NCBI GenBank assembly: GCA_958431815.1
Contig: CAUASB010000012.1
Span: forward strand, 1-42,986
Reading direction: 5' to 3'
Source of the DNA: an uncultured Eggerthella sp.
Lineage (GTDB): Bacteria; Actinomycetota; Coriobacteriia; Coriobacteriales; Eggerthellaceae
DNA length: 42,986 bases
Within the stretch, counting starts at the first letter, position 1. Each line of letters starts with the position of its first letter. Positions 8,390-17,040 of the stretch are shown here, piece after piece. The translations under genes and the position numbers were made by a program. Below the pieces are notes generated by a model that was given only the letters and a program-made list of their open reading frames with translations, was not told the origin of the DNA and did not search any database.

Positions 8390-9112
8390 TTATTCCACCG
8401 AATCGAGGAAGGCGCGCTCCGCATCTGACAAGTTGGCCTCTTCGAGCAAGTCGGGGCGCCAGCGCTTGGTGCGCATCAGGCTTTGCTTGCGGCGCCAGTC
8501 GGCAATCTTGGCATGATGGCCGGAAAGCAGGATATCGGGCACTTCCATGCCACGGTAATTTGCGGGACGCGTGTACTGAGGGTATTCCAGCAAGCCGTCG
8601 TAGAAGCTTTCGTCTACCGCGCTGCCCTCATCGCCCAGCACGCCGTCGATGCGACGGACCACCGCATCGATTACCACCATAGAGGCAAGCTCGCCACTGG
8701 TAAGCACATAATCGCCCAACGATATCACCTTGTCAGCCAACGTGTAGGCGCGCTCATCGATGCCCTCGTAGTGCCCGCAGATGAAGAACAGGTGGTCCTG
8801 CTGGGCAAGCTCGAGCGTCATGGCATCATCGAAGCGCTCACCGGTTGGCGAGAGGAATATCACATAGGGCTTTTTCGGGGCGGCAGCGAACAATTCGTCG
8901 GTGGCCTCGAAAATCGGCTCGCACTTCATAACAAGCCCTTGGCCGCCGCCATAGGGCTCGTCGTCGGTTGTGCGGTGCTTGTCGTGCGTCCAGTTGCGAA
9001 GGTCGTGTGCTGTGAATTCAAGGAAGCCCTTTTCCTGCGCGATACGCATAATCGACTCGTTCATAACCGAGTCGTAGCACTGGGGAAACACCGAAAGCGT
9101 TTCAATCTTCAC
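8390..9112 (-). CDS. trmD: tRNA (guanine-N1-)-methyltransferase TrmD
   Basis: TrmD makes m1G37 beside the anticodon of a subset of tRNAs using S-adenosylmethionine, which prevents +1 frameshifting. The 240-residue product has IETLSVFPQC at the N-terminus and the SPOUT trefoil-knot core around residues 110-155, including GHYEGIDER and the stretch SLGDYVLTSGELA. The catalytic-region Asp is in VVRRIDGVLG. AGGAG lies seven bases before the ATG, and the stop of rimM is eight bases upstream. It belongs to the rpsP-khpA-rimM-trmD operon. Confidence 0.96.
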   Translation of the reverse strand: MKIETLSVFPQCYDSVMNESIMRIAQEKGFLEFTAHDLRNWTHDKHRTTDDEPYGGGQGLVMKCEPIFEATDELFAAAPKKPYVIFLSPTGERFDDAMTLELAQQDHLFFICGHYEGIDERAYTLADKVISLGDYVLTSGELASMVVIDAVVRRIDGVLGDEGSAVDESFYDGLLEYPQYTRPANYRGMEVPDILLSGHHAKIADWRRKQSLMRTKRWRPDLLEEANLSDAERAFLDSVE

Positions 9113-9120
9113 ATGAGCTC

Positions 9121-9657
9121 CTATAAATCAAGCAAGCCTTCAGGCAGGGTTACACGTATCTCCCTTGCTTCCTCTTCGACGGCTACCAAGAACTCGTCTA
9201 CCAGAGGAATAAGCACCTCGTCCTGCTCGCTATCGTCGGACGAGCCGGCACGTTTTACCACCAGCAGCGCATGAGCAGGGTTTTCTTCCAGGCCCTGCAC
9301 AGTACCGATAAGCTTCCCTGCTTCGTCAACCACGGAAAAGCCGACCAAATCGAGCGTGCCCTGGTCGGCGAACCCTTCAGGAAGTACCGAAGTGCGCACC
9401 AGGCAGAAATGGCCTTCAAGCTTTTCGGCATCGGTGCGGTTGTCGATGCAGTCGAACCACACCATGTAACGGCCTTCACCCACTTCTTCAAGGGCGGAGA
9501 CCTTACCACTGCGCGGAATGCGCAGCACGGGAGGGACGAAGGTTACCTCCATCCCCTCTTCAAGCAAAAAAGGAAGACCTTCCGTCGGCATGACGGAAAG
9601 CCCTCCTTCATTTGTTTTAGCTCGCAATAGAGCCGCAACGTTCGTCCAGGATTCCAT
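9121..9657 (-). CDS. rimM: 16S rRNA processing protein RimM
   Basis: RimM binds ribosomal protein S19 and assists maturation of the 30S head. The 178-residue protein has an N-terminal RimM barrel (about 1-90; VAALLRAKTNEGGLSV matches the family's start) and a C-terminal PRC-type barrel from about 100 (VGFSVVDEAGKLIGTV). An acidic stretch (SSDDSEQDE) interrupts the C-terminal barrel, and the final region EVLIPLVDEFL is the usual conserved end. It sits eight bases from khpA and eight from trmD, a tightly packed operon. Confidence 0.93.
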   Translation of the reverse strand: MESWTNVAALLRAKTNEGGLSVMPTEGLPFLLEEGMEVTFVPPVLRIPRSGKVSALEEVGEGRYMVWFDCIDNRTDAEKLEGHFCLVRTSVLPEGFADQGTLDLVGFSVVDEAGKLIGTVQGLEENPAHALLVVKRAGSSDDSEQDEVLIPLVDEFLVAVEEEAREIRVTLPEGLLDL

Positions 9658-9665
9658 GAACGAAC

Positions 9666-9923
9666 CTATTCGTCGATAAGCTCGACTTCGACATCGAGCC
9701 CATGACGCGAACCCGCTGCGCGAGCAAGCGTACGGATTGCTTTGATAACGCGACCCTGACGGCCGATGACTTTGCCGGCATCTGCCTGAGCTACGCGTAC
9801 TTCGATGAGCACAGAACCCATTTCGGTGTTGGACGTTTCGATGCTTACCGCATCGGCGTCGTCAACCAAAGGCATAACCAGGGCTTCGACCAAACCCGAA
9901 ATATCTTCGCGGGATTCCGCCAT
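9666..9923 (-). CDS. khpA: RNA-binding KH-domain protein KhpA (YlqC family)
   Basis: This is a small single KH-domain protein that in Gram-positive bacteria pairs with KhpB and binds RNA broadly, affecting division and envelope genes. The core ALVMPLVDDADAV is followed by the KH signature VGKVIGRQGR-type stretch, here ADAGKVIGRQGRVIKAIR. The product is 85 residues from the ATG at 9923; a GTG at 9926 that overlaps the rpsP stop codon TAG is an equally possible start, and neither has a strong ribosome-binding site, which suggests translational coupling to rpsP. Confidence 0.92.
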   Translation of the reverse strand: MAESREDISGLVEALVMPLVDDADAVSIETSNTEMGSVLIEVRVAQADAGKVIGRQGRVIKAIRTLARAAGSRHGLDVEVELIDE

Positions 9924-9925
9924 CA

Positions 9926-10171
9926 CTAAGCGTTCTTACGCTCTGCCTCGATGAGGCTTGCAACGGTATCGGTGGGCTTTGCGCCGTTAGCGATCCACTT
10001 GTCAACCTTTTCGAGGTCGATCTTTACAGCCTTAGGGGTGGTGCAGGGGTTGTAGGTGCCAACCTGCTCAATATAGCGACCGTCGCGGCGTGCGCGAGAG
10101 TCAGCTACAACGATACGATAATAAGGTGCCTTTTTAGCGCCGTGACGGGCGAGACGAATCTTGACTGCCAT
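9926..10171 (-). CDS. rpsP: 30S ribosomal protein S16
   Basis: S16 is an assembly protein of the 30S subunit. The 81-residue product begins MAVKIRLARHGAKKAPYYRI, the family's signature, and contains DSRARRDGRYIEQVGTYNP. AAGGAG lies about nine bases before the ATG. It is the first gene of the rpsP-khpA-rimM-trmD cluster and follows ffh by 81 bases that contain a hairpin. Confidence 0.97.
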   Translation of the reverse strand: MAVKIRLARHGAKKAPYYRIVVADSRARRDGRYIEQVGTYNPCTTPKAVKIDLEKVDKWIANGAKPTDTVASLIEAERKNA

Positions 10172-10200
10172 CGAGTTGTACTCCTTCTAAACTTTTAAGA

Positions 10201-10233
10201 GCGACCCGAAAAGACCGAAGCAAAGCGGGTCGC
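10201..10233 (-). promoter_or_regulatory. Stem-loop between ffh and rpsP
   Basis: GCGACCCG (10201-10208) and CGGGTCGC (10226-10233) are perfect 8-base inverted repeats around a 17-base pyrimidine-rich loop (minus strand). Only TCTTAAAAG follows, not a clear T tract. It may be a weak terminator of the ffh transcript, an RNA-processing site or an S16 leader element. Confidence 0.55.
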
Positions 10234-10252
10234 AAAACAGCGATTATTGATA

Positions 10253-11698
10253 TTACCTCTTAAACGCGGAATCATCAAGACCGCTCATCATCTCTTGCAT
10301 CTTCTTCACATCGGCCATGGACATACCACCGGGAAGCCCCATGCGGCGCTTGTTGTTCTTGCGCTTGCCCTTCTTGCCTTTGCCCTTGCCTTTACGATTC
10401 ATCTGGGCTTCCTGGGCGTTCATCATCGAGCGCACCATCTTCTTGGTTTCGGTGAACTGCTTTAAGAGCTGGTTCACCTGGAACACCTTCACACCGGCGC
10501 CCGCCGCAACACGTGCCTTGCGGGATCCGTTCAGGATCTCGGGATGCTCGCGCTCGGCCTTCGTCATGGAGCCGATGATAACGGCCATTTCGTCTAGGGC
10601 ATGTTCGTTTACCTGGCCTTCGCGCATGGCCTTATCGCCACCGGGAAGCGCGCTGATGAGCTTCTGGATGCCGCCCATCTTGCCGATTTGCTGCTTCATG
10701 AGCAAAAAGTCGTTCAGGGTAAGGTTGCCGCGCGCCATGCGCTCGGCTTCTTCCTGCTCGATTTCCTCGGCACGAAGCTTCGAAGCGGATTCGATGATGC
10801 TTACCACATCGCCCATGCCCAAGATGCGCTTGGCCATACGGTCGGGGTGGAAACGCTCCAGCGAATCGGGTTTTTCGCCCTGGGAGATGAACAGGATGGG
10901 CTTGCCGGTAACCTGCTTGATGGAAAGCGCGCCGCCGCCACGGGCATCGCCGTCCATCTTGGACATGATCACGCCGTCGAAATCAACACGGTCGGCGAAC
11001 GCCTTTGCAACGTTGACAGCATCCTGGCCGGTCATCGCGTCGACCACCATGTAAATCTGGTCGGGCTCAACGGCGGCTTTGATGGCCTCGGCTTCGGCCA
11101 TCATGTCCTCATCGACGTGCAAACGGCCCGCCGTGTCGACGATCACCACATCGCGCAGCGAGTCGATGGCATCGCGCACGCCTTCCTGGGCGATCTTAAC
11201 AGGGTCCTTGCCCTCGCCACGGTACACACGCACGCCGATTTCCTCACCTAAGGTTTGCAGCTGGTCGGCTGCAGCGGGGCGGTACACGTCGCATGCGCAC
11301 AGAAGCGGGTTGTGGTTCTGCTGCTTCAGCAGGTAAGCAAGCTTGGCAGCGGCCGTGGTTTTACCGGAACCCTGCAAGCCCACCAGCATGATGACATTGG
11401 GAATGCGACTTGAAAGCTGCAAAGGCTTGCTTTCTTCGCCCATGAGCGCCGTGAGCTCGTCGAGGACGATCTTCACCACGTTCTGCGCAGGCGTCAGCGA
11501 ATCCAGAACCTCCGCAGTAAGGCAGCGTTCCTTGGTGCGCTTGGTGAATTCCTTCACCACTTTGAAGTTGACGTCCGCTTCGAGCAGTGCCATGCGAATC
11601 TCGCGCATGGCGGTGTCGATGTCTTCTTCGGTAAGGCGGCCCTTGCCGCGCAGCCCCGAGAAGATGGACTGGAGCTTGTCGGAAAGATTATCGAACAT
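10253..11698 (-). CDS. ffh: Signal recognition particle protein Ffh
   Basis: Ffh is the SRP54 GTPase that, with 4.5S RNA, brings ribosomes translating membrane proteins to the FtsY receptor. The 481-residue product has the N domain (1-90), the G domain with GLQGSGKTT at 107-115, DTAGR and TKMDGD-type motifs (here SKMDGDARGG), and a methionine-rich M domain from about 320. The C-terminus carries a very basic run (KGKGKGKKGKRKNNKRR). I chose the ATG at 11698 (GGAG nine bases upstream) over an in-frame TTG 15 bases earlier. The start overlaps the end of ftsY by 11 bases, so the SRP protein and its receptor are translationally coupled. Confidence 0.97.
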   Translation of the reverse strand: MFDNLSDKLQSIFSGLRGKGRLTEEDIDTAMREIRMALLEADVNFKVVKEFTKRTKERCLTAEVLDSLTPAQNVVKIVLDELTALMGEESKPLQLSSRIPNVIMLVGLQGSGKTTAAAKLAYLLKQQNHNPLLCACDVYRPAAADQLQTLGEEIGVRVYRGEGKDPVKIAQEGVRDAIDSLRDVVIVDTAGRLHVDEDMMAEAEAIKAAVEPDQIYMVVDAMTGQDAVNVAKAFADRVDFDGVIMSKMDGDARGGGALSIKQVTGKPILFISQGEKPDSLERFHPDRMAKRILGMGDVVSIIESASKLRAEEIEQEEAERMARGNLTLNDFLLMKQQIGKMGGIQKLISALPGGDKAMREGQVNEHALDEMAVIIGSMTKAEREHPEILNGSRKARVAAGAGVKVFQVNQLLKQFTETKKMVRSMMNAQEAQMNRKGKGKGKKGKRKNNKRRMGLPGGMSMADVKKMQEMMSGLDDSAFKR

Positions 11699-12608
11699 CG
11701 GCCATATCTCCAATCAGCGCACGGGCAAAATCATGCGCATCGAAATCCTGCAAATCGTCAATGCCCTCGCCTACCCCGATCTTGAAGATGGGAAGCTCAA
11801 GCTCGTGTGAAACCGCCAGCGCAATGCCGCCCTTGGCGGTGCCGTCGAGCTTCGTGACGATAACGCCATCCAAGTCAAGGGCATCGTTGAACTTCTGCGC
11901 CTGCTGCAGGCCGTTCTGACCCGTGGTGGCATCGATTACCAAAACCGTGTGAACGGGCATGTTTGCACGCTTGCGTACCACGTTCACCACTTTCTGCAGC
12001 TCACGCATAAGGTCGTCGGAGGTGTGCAGACGCCCTGCTGTGTCGATAAGCACCAAATCGGACCCGTCGGCTTCGGCGCGCTCGATGGTCTCGTAGCACA
12101 CGCTTGCCGGATCGCTGCCGCGCTCGCGGGAAACGATAGTCACATCAGCGCGGTTCGCCCATACCTCAAGCTGCTCGATGGCGGCGGCACGGAACGTGTC
12201 GGCGCTGCCCAGCAGCACCTTCCTACCCTGCTCATGGTAGGCGGCGGCGAGCTTGCCGACCGTGGTGGTTTTGCCGGCGCCGTTGATGCCGACGAACAGC
12301 ACCAGCGAAGGATTTTCGTCGAAAATGTCGGTTTCCGCTTCGGTGAACGTTGCCGCCATCTGGTCGGTAAGCATGTCGAAGACGGCATAGGCATCGGGCA
12401 GCGCCTTGCGCTTGGCTTGGTCGCGTAGCTCTTCAATGATGTTGTCGGCCGCTGAAGCGCCGATGTCGGCCAGAATAAGCGTTTCCTCGAGATCGTCCCA
12501 GAAGTCGTCGTCGACATCGGGGCCACGACCGAGCAGAACGTTCATCTGCTCTTTAAGGCGGGTACGCGAGCGATGCAGTCCTTCGTTGATCTTACTGAAG
12601 AATCCCAT
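11688..12608 (-). CDS. ftsY: SRP receptor FtsY
   Basis: FtsY is the membrane-associated GTPase that docks SRP-ribosome complexes at the translocon. The 306-residue protein has no acidic A domain; it begins with an amphipathic MGFFSKINEGLHRSR segment that is probably the membrane anchor. The N domain covers about 20-95. The G domain has GINGAGKTT at 107-115, DTFRAAAIEQL, DTAGRLH and TKLDGTAKGG. The ATG is placed immediately after the smc stop codon with no spacer, and its 3' end overlaps ffh. The order smc-ftsY-ffh forms one operon. Confidence 0.97.
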   Translation of the reverse strand: MGFFSKINEGLHRSRTRLKEQMNVLLGRGPDVDDDFWDDLEETLILADIGASAADNIIEELRDQAKRKALPDAYAVFDMLTDQMAATFTEAETDIFDENPSLVLFVGINGAGKTTTVGKLAAAYHEQGRKVLLGSADTFRAAAIEQLEVWANRADVTIVSRERGSDPASVCYETIERAEADGSDLVLIDTAGRLHTSDDLMRELQKVVNVVRKRANMPVHTVLVIDATTGQNGLQQAQKFNDALDLDGVIVTKLDGTAKGGIALAVSHELELPIFKIGVGEGIDDLQDFDAHDFARALIGDMADVR

Positions 12609-15600
12609 TTAACCCTCCTTGCGGGTAGCATTATCGAGTTTCTGGCTGATGACCTTGGTAATGCCATCAGCTTGCATTGAGACACCATACAATATGTCAG
12701 CCGATTCCATGGTGCGACGCTGGTGCGTGATCATAATGAATTGGGTCTGATCGCGCACCACGTTGATGTAGGCAATGAGGCGGCGGAGATTGGTATCGTC
12801 GAGCGCCGCCTCCACTTCGTCCAGGATGTAGAACGGCGTCTGCCTGATGCGGTACACCGCAAACAGCAGCGCCATTGCCGTCATGGACTTTTCGCCACCG
12901 GAAAGAAGCGACATCTTCTTAACGCGCTTGCCTACCGGTTGCGCATTCACATCGACGCCCGTGTTCTCCAAGTCTTCCGGATCGACCAGGGAAAGATGTG
13001 CCTGACCGCCCGGGAACAACGTGGAGAAGATTTCAGAGAAGTTGGCATTCACCTGCTCGAATGTTGCCACAAAATCATCGCGCATGCGCTCGTCGATCAC
13101 GTTCACGATGCGGGCGAGCGTCTTGCGGGCCAGGCGCATGTCTTCCAGCTGCGCGCTGAGGTAGGAATGGCGCTCGTTCACCTGCTCGAATTCTTCGGCG
13201 GCATCGGGGTTGATGGCGCCCATGTTCTTGATACGGCGTTCCAGCGAAGCGGCTTGGGCAACCGCTTCGTCACGGTTTTCCAGAACCTCTCCCGCAAGCG
13301 CAACCTCAAGCGGGGTGTCGCAATCGCGCACGATAACGTTCACCCCAGCATCAACCTGCACTTCGAGCCTGCCCTTTTCGATACGAACATCGGCAAGCTT
13401 CGAGCCCAACGCCTCGAAGCGCTCGCGCACTTCGCGTGATTCCTTCGTTGCCTCGGCGATTTTGTCGTGTAAACCGCGCGAATGCTCTTGCTCGCTCTTC
13501 GATTCCTCTTCCAAGCGTGCCGACACCAACGAGGCAACATCGGAAAGCGAATGCAGGGTGGAAAGCAGGGCATCGGCCCTGTTCGCTGCCGTACGCGCAA
13601 CATGGATACGCTGCTGCGAGCTGGCATCTTCGCGCGAAGAGGCAGCGATTTCCTGCCTGCGCGTTGCAACCATACGGTCGGCGTAGGCCAAACGCTCCGA
13701 CAAGCGCGCCGTTTCAAGACGCGCATCGCTTAGGCGCTCGGAAAGGGAAACGATTTCCTTGCGCATAGGGGAAAGCGTTTCCTCCAAGTGCGCTACCTTT
13801 TCCTTGTTCAGTTCCAGGTCGGCGCATGCCTGCGAAAGAGAACGGTCCAATTCGTCGGAATCGGGCTGGGCCTTCTCGAAGAATGCCTTGTTCTCTTCCT
13901 GTTCCTTCAGAAGGCGCTGATGCTCTGCCTCGAGCTGCTGCAGGGTGCGAGCGGAAGCATCGGCATCCCTTCTGGCCGATTCGCTTTGGCCTTTGAGGGC
14001 CGCAAGCGTTTCGGAGAGCTTGAGCGAAGCCGTCTGCGCCTCACGCAAGCGGGCCTCAAGCGTCGAGTCTTCTACCTGGGCTGCTTCATACGCCTTGGTC
14101 GCTTCCTCTTCAACAGCGCGTGCCTCCCCCAACGCACGACGGCGGGCAAGCGCGTTGTTCTGCTTGTCGGCTTCGGTGAAACGGATGAAAGAGACTTTGC
14201 CCGAAGATGAGGCGATGCATCCGTCAGGGGAAGCGAAGCGCACCCTGCCCTCGTGCACCTTGCTGGCGCTCTCAATGGCTTCAGCGTACGTGTCCACCAA
14301 GAACACGTCCCCGATCAGGTGGTTTACCTGACTGGAATAGCGCGGATCGATGTCGAGCTCATCGACAAGGCGGCAACCAGCTTTGGATACGCTGCCCTCG
14401 GCAAGGGCACTCGGTGCGATGACCAGTGCCTTGCCAGTTACGTCCGACTCAGCCACAGAGGCAACCAGTTCTTCTGCTTGTGCGCCCGATTCGGCCAAAA
14501 CGGCATGCAGCTCATCGCCCAAAAGCGCTTCCACCAGCACATCAAGGCTCTGAGGCGCGGAAACCACGTGGGACACCAACGCGGAAGAAGGTGCCACCGA
14601 TTCCTTGCTCTTCATCAACTGGGCTTGTGCGGGGTTGGAAGCTTCGCTCGAGCGTTCCAGCTCTTCTAAGGCAGCACGCTCGGCGCTGGCCTTGGCAAGG
14701 GCATCTCGCGCTGCGTCCAGGGCACGGCGCGCTCCGTCGCGGGAAACCACCAGAGAATTGAGCTTTTCGCGCGTCGCGGTTTCCTCTGCACGGGCAGAGG
14801 CAAGCTCGCCTTCGAGGCGTTCGGCTTCGGCGGTGAGGGAACTAGCCTGCTGGCGCGCCTCGGAAAGGCGTTCAGCCGCATCGGCGGCATGGGCGTCGAT
14901 AACCTGCGCACGCGCCCTTCGTTCGGAGAGGTTTTCACGCAAGGCGCGGATACTGGCTTCCGCCGTTTCCTTGCGATGCGTCAAGGCGCGTTGCTCCGCC
15001 ATGAGCGTATCGATATCTTTGCGCAGGTCGTTGCGCTTGTTCACGCGCTGCGTATAGGAGATTTCCAGATCGCCGCGCAGCTTTTCGGCGCGCGCCGATT
15101 CCTCTTTTGCCTTCGCGGCCGTGGTCTCCGCTTCGGAAAGCTCGTTGGCGGCAGCGGAGCGACGCACGCGCGCCTCTTCCACGAAACGGGTCAAACGCTC
15201 CACTTCGGAAAGGTAGCCCGTACGCTTTTCACGCAAGAGCATAGCTGTCGAATTCAGGCGCTCGAACGAAGCCTGCGCACGGCGGTAGCGCTCGTTCAGG
15301 CTGCTTTCCTGGTTGCTGCGTTCATGAAGCTGACGCTGCAAGGCGTCAAGTGCGGCTTCCGATGCGTCCAGCTCTTTTTTAAGCGATTCCTGGGATGCCT
15401 GCAGTTCCTTTTCAGAGGCAATAACTTCGTCCCATTTGCCCTGCAGCACGCGCAGATCGTCTACAGCGATTTTAAGCTTCAGATCGGCAAGCTCAGAGGA
15501 AAGCTCCTTGTGCAGGCGTGCTTTCTTGGCTTTACGTTCAAGGGGCTTGAGCTGACGCTCCACTTCGGCGGTGATGTCGTTCACGCGGGCAAGATGCGCG

Positions 15601-16154
15601 TCCATTTGCGCAAGCTTGCGCTCGCTTTTCGCCTTGCGCTCTTTGTGCTTCAAAATGCCGGCAGCCTCTTCGATAAGCGCACGGCGATCTTCTGGGCGCG
15701 AGGAAAGCACGGAATCAAGATTGCCCTGGGAAATGATGGAATTAGTGCCCGTGCCCATGCCCGAATCGTGCAAAATGTCGAGCACGTCCATGCGGCGCAC
15801 CACGTTGCCGTTGATAAGGTATTCGCTTTCACCGCTGCGATACATGCGGCGCCCAATGGAAACCTCGGAGAAATCTACGGGGAGCGTTCCGTCGGAATTG
15901 TCCAAACACAGCTCAACCTCGGCAACGGAAACCGGCTTTCGCGCCGAAGAGCCGGCAAAGATAACATCTTCCATCGACTGGCCGCGCAAGTTCTTAGCGT
16001 TGCGTTCGCCAAGAACCCACAGCACTGCATCGGAAATGTTCGATTTGCCAGATCCGTTGGGGCCTACTACTGCAGCAACGCCCGGTTCGAATCTCATAAC
16101 CGTTCGATCAGCGAAAGACTTGAAGCCCTTCAACGTCAGCGATTTGAGATACAC
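12609..16154 (-). CDS. smc: Chromosome segregation protein SMC
   Basis: SMC forms the ring-shaped condensin-like complex that organises and separates sister chromosomes. The 1181-residue product has the N-terminal ATPase half with Walker A GPNGSGKSN at 31-39, two long coiled-coil arms, a hinge at about 500-650 (VEALLGDELHAVLAESGAQ) and the C-terminal half with the ABC signature LSGGEKSMTAMA followed by Walker B FYILDEVEAALDD. Its kleisin partners scpA and scpB are not in this window. It follows rnc by 11 bases. Confidence 0.97.
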   Translation of the reverse strand: MYLKSLTLKGFKSFADRTVMRFEPGVAAVVGPNGSGKSNISDAVLWVLGERNAKNLRGQSMEDVIFAGSSARKPVSVAEVELCLDNSDGTLPVDFSEVSIGRRMYRSGESEYLINGNVVRRMDVLDILHDSGMGTGTNSIISQGNLDSVLSSRPEDRRALIEEAAGILKHKERKAKSERKLAQMDAHLARVNDITAEVERQLKPLERKAKKARLHKELSSELADLKLKIAVDDLRVLQGKWDEVIASEKELQASQESLKKELDASEAALDALQRQLHERSNQESSLNERYRRAQASFERLNSTAMLLREKRTGYLSEVERLTRFVEEARVRRSAAANELSEAETTAAKAKEESARAEKLRGDLEISYTQRVNKRNDLRKDIDTLMAEQRALTHRKETAEASIRALRENLSERRARAQVIDAHAADAAERLSEARQQASSLTAEAERLEGELASARAEETATREKLNSLVVSRDGARRALDAARDALAKASAERAALEELERSSEASNPAQAQLMKSKESVAPSSALVSHVVSAPQSLDVLVEALLGDELHAVLAESGAQAEELVASVAESDVTGKALVIAPSALAEGSVSKAGCRLVDELDIDPRYSSQVNHLIGDVFLVDTYAEAIESASKVHEGRVRFASPDGCIASSSGKVSFIRFTEADKQNNALARRRALGEARAVEEEATKAYEAAQVEDSTLEARLREAQTASLKLSETLAALKGQSESARRDADASARTLQQLEAEHQRLLKEQEENKAFFEKAQPDSDELDRSLSQACADLELNKEKVAHLEETLSPMRKEIVSLSERLSDARLETARLSERLAYADRMVATRRQEIAASSREDASSQQRIHVARTAANRADALLSTLHSLSDVASLVSARLEEESKSEQEHSRGLHDKIAEATKESREVRERFEALGSKLADVRIEKGRLEVQVDAGVNVIVRDCDTPLEVALAGEVLENRDEAVAQAASLERRIKNMGAINPDAAEEFEQVNERHSYLSAQLEDMRLARKTLARIVNVIDERMRDDFVATFEQVNANFSEIFSTLFPGGQAHLSLVDPEDLENTGVDVNAQPVGKRVKKMSLLSGGEKSMTAMALLFAVYRIRQTPFYILDEVEAALDDTNLRRLIAYINVVRDQTQFIMITHQRRTMESADILYGVSMQADGITKVISQKLDNATRKEG

Positions 16155-16165
16155 CTAAAGCCCCT

Positions 16166-16993
16166 TTACTGCTGCTTCTTCTTGCGAGCTTTCTGATCGG
16201 CCTGCCTGCGGGCCTTTTCCTCGGCTTTGGCGGCCTTGATAGCTGCTTTTGCCTCTGCCTTGCGCTTCTTGTCTTTGGAATCCTTGCCTTCGAAGAACGA
16301 ACCCAAAATCTCAAGCGCAGACTTAGCCGCCTGGCTTTCCGATTCCTTCTTCGTGCGGCCAACGCCCTTTGCAATGGACTTCACGCCAACGAATACCTGC
16401 GTTACAAACGTGCGGTCGTGAGGCGGGCCCTGCGTTTCAATAAGACGGTACGTAGGCGTAATGCCGTCTTCCTGCAAACGCTCCTGAAGAACACTCTTCG
16501 GGTTTTCGGGTTCTTTGGCCATTTCCTCGCTCATGCGAACGATGAGGTTTTCCTTCACGAACGCAGCGGCGGCTTCCAAACCGCCATCGAGATAGAGCGC
16601 AGCAACGCATGACTCGTATACGTTTTCCAACGCAGAGTGCAGGCCACGTCGACCCGTACCCCGCTCGGAAGAACCGAAGAAGATGCAATCTGCCAGGCCG
16701 ATTTCCTTGCCCACTTCAGAAAGAGAGGCGCCCGAAACCAGCGAAACCTTGATGCGGGTAAGACCGCCTTCGTCAAGGTTGGGATAGGTGTGATAAGCGG
16801 AATAGGAAACGATGGCGCCCAAAATGCTGTCACCCAAGAACTCAAGGCGCTCGTACGAGTCGCTGATGGAATGGCCTTCAGCAGCTGATGGATGGGTAAG
16901 TGCCGTTAAGAGCAACGTACGATCTGAGAACGTATGTCCCAAGATCTTTTCTGCCTTGTTAAGTTTCTCAGTATGTTCAGGTTGCTCTTTCAC
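16166..16993 (-). CDS. rnc: Ribonuclease III with Asn at a metal-ligand position
   Basis: RNase III cleaves double-stranded RNA, notably in the 30S rRNA precursor. The 275-residue protein has the catalytic domain (10-150) with signature ERLEFLGDS at 48-56 (Glu51, Asp55), a dsRNA-binding domain at about 165-235 (ending in KKESESQAAKSALEIL) and a long Lys/Ala-rich tail. The second metal-ligand pair, normally Asp-x-x-Glu, reads Asn124-V-Y-Glu127; the codon at 16622-16624 is AAC. The Glu that family studies find essential is kept, so activity is expected. The start ATG at 16993 lies 52 bases after plsX. Some relatives have mutM between rnc and smc; here they adjoin. Confidence 0.93.
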   Translation of the reverse strand: MKEQPEHTEKLNKAEKILGHTFSDRTLLLTALTHPSAAEGHSISDSYERLEFLGDSILGAIVSYSAYHTYPNLDEGGLTRIKVSLVSGASLSEVGKEIGLADCIFFGSSERGTGRRGLHSALENVYESCVAALYLDGGLEAAAAFVKENLIVRMSEEMAKEPENPKSVLQERLQEDGITPTYRLIETQGPPHDRTFVTQVFVGVKSIAKGVGRTKKESESQAAKSALEILGSFFEGKDSKDKKRKAEAKAAIKAAKAEEKARRQADQKARKKKQQ

Positions 16994-17040
16994 GTTATGT
17001 CATTCGTTTCCTAGTATGAAAATCTTTCTCGCCGTTTATT

